Assembly: GCA_050951465.1 (NCBI GenBank)
Contig: JBMNJC010000025.1
Location: 1-64,000, forward strand
Direction of reading: 5' to 3'
Length of the DNA stretch: 64,000 bases
Origin: JAAZHD01 sp012510895
GTDB taxonomy: Bacteria; Bacillota; Clostridia; Caldicoprobacterales; DTU083
The notes below the pieces were generated by a model, which saw only the letters and a program-made list of their open reading frames with translations, was not told the DNA's origin and did not search any database. The first letter of the stretch is position 1. Each line of letters starts with the position of its first letter. Of this stretch, positions 62,940-64,000 are shown piece by piece. The position numbers and the translations under genes are program-made.

Positions 62940-64000
62940 CTATATGTTTTTAAACTGTTCTTCAAATTCTTCTTTTGTTATTAGTACGTTTCTTGGTTTA
63001 CTGCCATCAAAGCCACTGACTAAACCTCGTAACTCCATCTCATCAATCAGACGAGCCGCACGTGCATAACCTATTCTCAGACGGCGCTGTAACATGGAAA
63101 TAGAGGCTTGTCCTGCATTAATGACAATCTCTATTGCTTCAGGCAATAATTCATCATCAAAATTATCCTCATCCTGACTTTTGTCCGAAGCGGTTTCCTC
63201 CAATACTTCTATGTTATATTGCGGGCCTCCGTTTTGATTCTTTATGCATGCTACAATCATCTCAACTTCTTTTTCACTAATATATGCACCTTGCACTCGC
63301 TTAGGTTTGCTAAAGCCAGAAGGATAATAAAGCATATCACCTTTACCTAATAGTTTTTCTGCACCGCCAATATCAAGTATTGTACGAGAATCGGTTTGTG
63401 ATGAAACAGAGAAAGCTATCCGTGAAGGTATATTTGCTTTTATCACACCAGTAATGACATCAACAGAAGGTCGTTGAGTGGCTATAACTAAGTGAATTCC
63501 AGCTGCTCTGGCCATTTGCGCCAATCTTGCAATTGCATCTTCCACATCACCGGGTGCAACCATCATAAGATCAGCAAGCTCATCGATTATGACGATAATC
63601 TGAGGCAGTTTGTTATCATTTTCTTCTTCTTTCATTTGTTCATTATACCGTTCCAAATCTTTGACGCCTTTTTCAGCAAAAAGCTTATAGCGATTTGTCA
63701 TCTCTTGTACAGCCCAGTTAAGTGCACCAGCCGCCTTTCGAGGGTCAGTAACAACCGGAATCATCAGATGGGGAATTCCATTATAGCTGCTAAGTTCAAC
63801 AACTTTTGGATCAATCATAATTAAACGTACTTCTTCAGGAGAAGCCTTATACAGGATACTAACAATCAATGTATTAATACAAACACTTTTACCTGAACCT
63901 GTGGCACCTGCAATAAGCAGGTGAGGCATTTTGGCAATGTCTGCTATAATATTATTACCTGCAATATCCTTCCCCAGTGCAAAAGCTATCTTAGATGGAT
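62940..64000 (-). CDS. DNA translocase FtsK/SpoIIIE (C-terminal part, runs off the window)
   Basis: It pumps DNA through the division or sporulation septum. The frame is open to base 64000. Visible are Walker A (GATGSGKSV), Walker B (IVIIDELADLMM), the RecA-like motor and the C-terminal gamma winged-helix (ASISMLQRRLRIGYARAARL) that reads KOPS/SRS sites. The membrane part lies outside. The stop is 22 bases before rimO. Confidence 0.95.
   Translation of the reverse strand, partial: PSKIAFALGKDIAGNNIIADIAKMPHLLIAGATGSGKSVCINTLIVSILYKASPEEVRLIMIDPKVVELSSYNGIPHLMIPVVTDPRKAAGALNWAVQEMTNRYKLFAEKGVKDLERYNEQMKEEENDNKLPQIIVIIDELADLMMVAPGDVEDAIARLAQMARAAGIHLVIATQRPSVDVITGVIKANIPSRIAFSVSSQTDSRTILDIGGAEKLLGKGDMLYYPSGFSKPKRVQGAYISEKEVEMIVACIKNQNGGPQYNIEVLEETASDKSQDEDNFDDELLPEAIEIVINAGQASISMLQRRLRIGYARAARLIDEMELRGLVSGFDGSKPRNVLITKEEFEEQFKNI

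Noticed and set aside
1..64000. CRISPR arrays, prophage, rRNA genes or riboswitches
   Set aside because: No regularly spaced repeats, no phage structural genes, no rRNA segments and no recognisable riboswitch core were seen.

Overview
The window is AT-rich DNA from an endospore-forming member of the Clostridia, most like the Lachnospirales. Evidence: a GerA/GerB/GerC germinant receptor, spoVAC-spoVAD-spoVAE, spoVS, gerM, a DUF1540 protein, RNase Y, the yggS-sepF-yggT-divIVA division cluster and an RsbV/RsbW/SigB switch. Almost every chromosomal gene is on the minus strand. Many starts are GTG or TTG chosen by strong AGGAGG sites.

Layout, left to right (minus-strand operons read right to left): mismatch repair (mutL partial, mutS) and miaB-ylbF; an IS4-type element; gerA-gerB-gerC; an acetyltransferase and a DUF2156 protein; cyanophycin synthetase and cyanophycinase; an IS1182 copy; a membrane protein and 5-formyl-THF cyclo-ligase; an IS110 element with a structured non-coding flank; alr; DUF1540; nine minus-strand tRNAs; degV, rdgB, gerM; a decayed IS4 element; rqcH (plus strand), rluD, lspA, divIVA, yggT, sepF, yggS and an HlyD-like protein; a sigma-B operon with two anti-sigma kinases; an IS1202-like element; five plus-strand tRNAs; spoVA; rpsA, plsC, an aroH-cmk fusion, a HutP-like gene, a phosphatase and an rpiR regulator; surE split by a second IS1182 copy; an orphan clostridial protein; spoVS, rny; a nested pair of IS1202-like elements; and cinA, pgsA, rimO, ftsK/spoIIIE (partial).

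The most unusual signal is in the IS1202-like elements (two types, called here A and B, two copies of each). In all four insertions the left end lies one target length (18 bp, 17 in one case) upstream of a sigma-A type promoter, in the same orientation, with the duplicated target directly against the -35 box. The four sites have -35/-10 pairs with a 17-nt spacer: mutS TTGCAG/TATAAT, the tRNA operon TTGACA/TATATT, rny TTGACA/TAAAAT, and a promoter-like site inside element A, TTGTAT/TATACT. This looks like promoter-guided transposition that keeps the promoter and copies the -36 to -53 segment. One of these elements (A2) has no matching target copy at its far end and sits between cinA and rny, where recA normally lies in Firmicutes. 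IS-linked loss or relocation of recA is therefore possible.

Other points: surE is knocked out by a young IS1182 insertion; the same IS lies 51 bp upstream of cphB and may affect cyanophycin expression; the IS110 element carries a possible bridge RNA; rny has an odd start region and a hairpin-rich leader.
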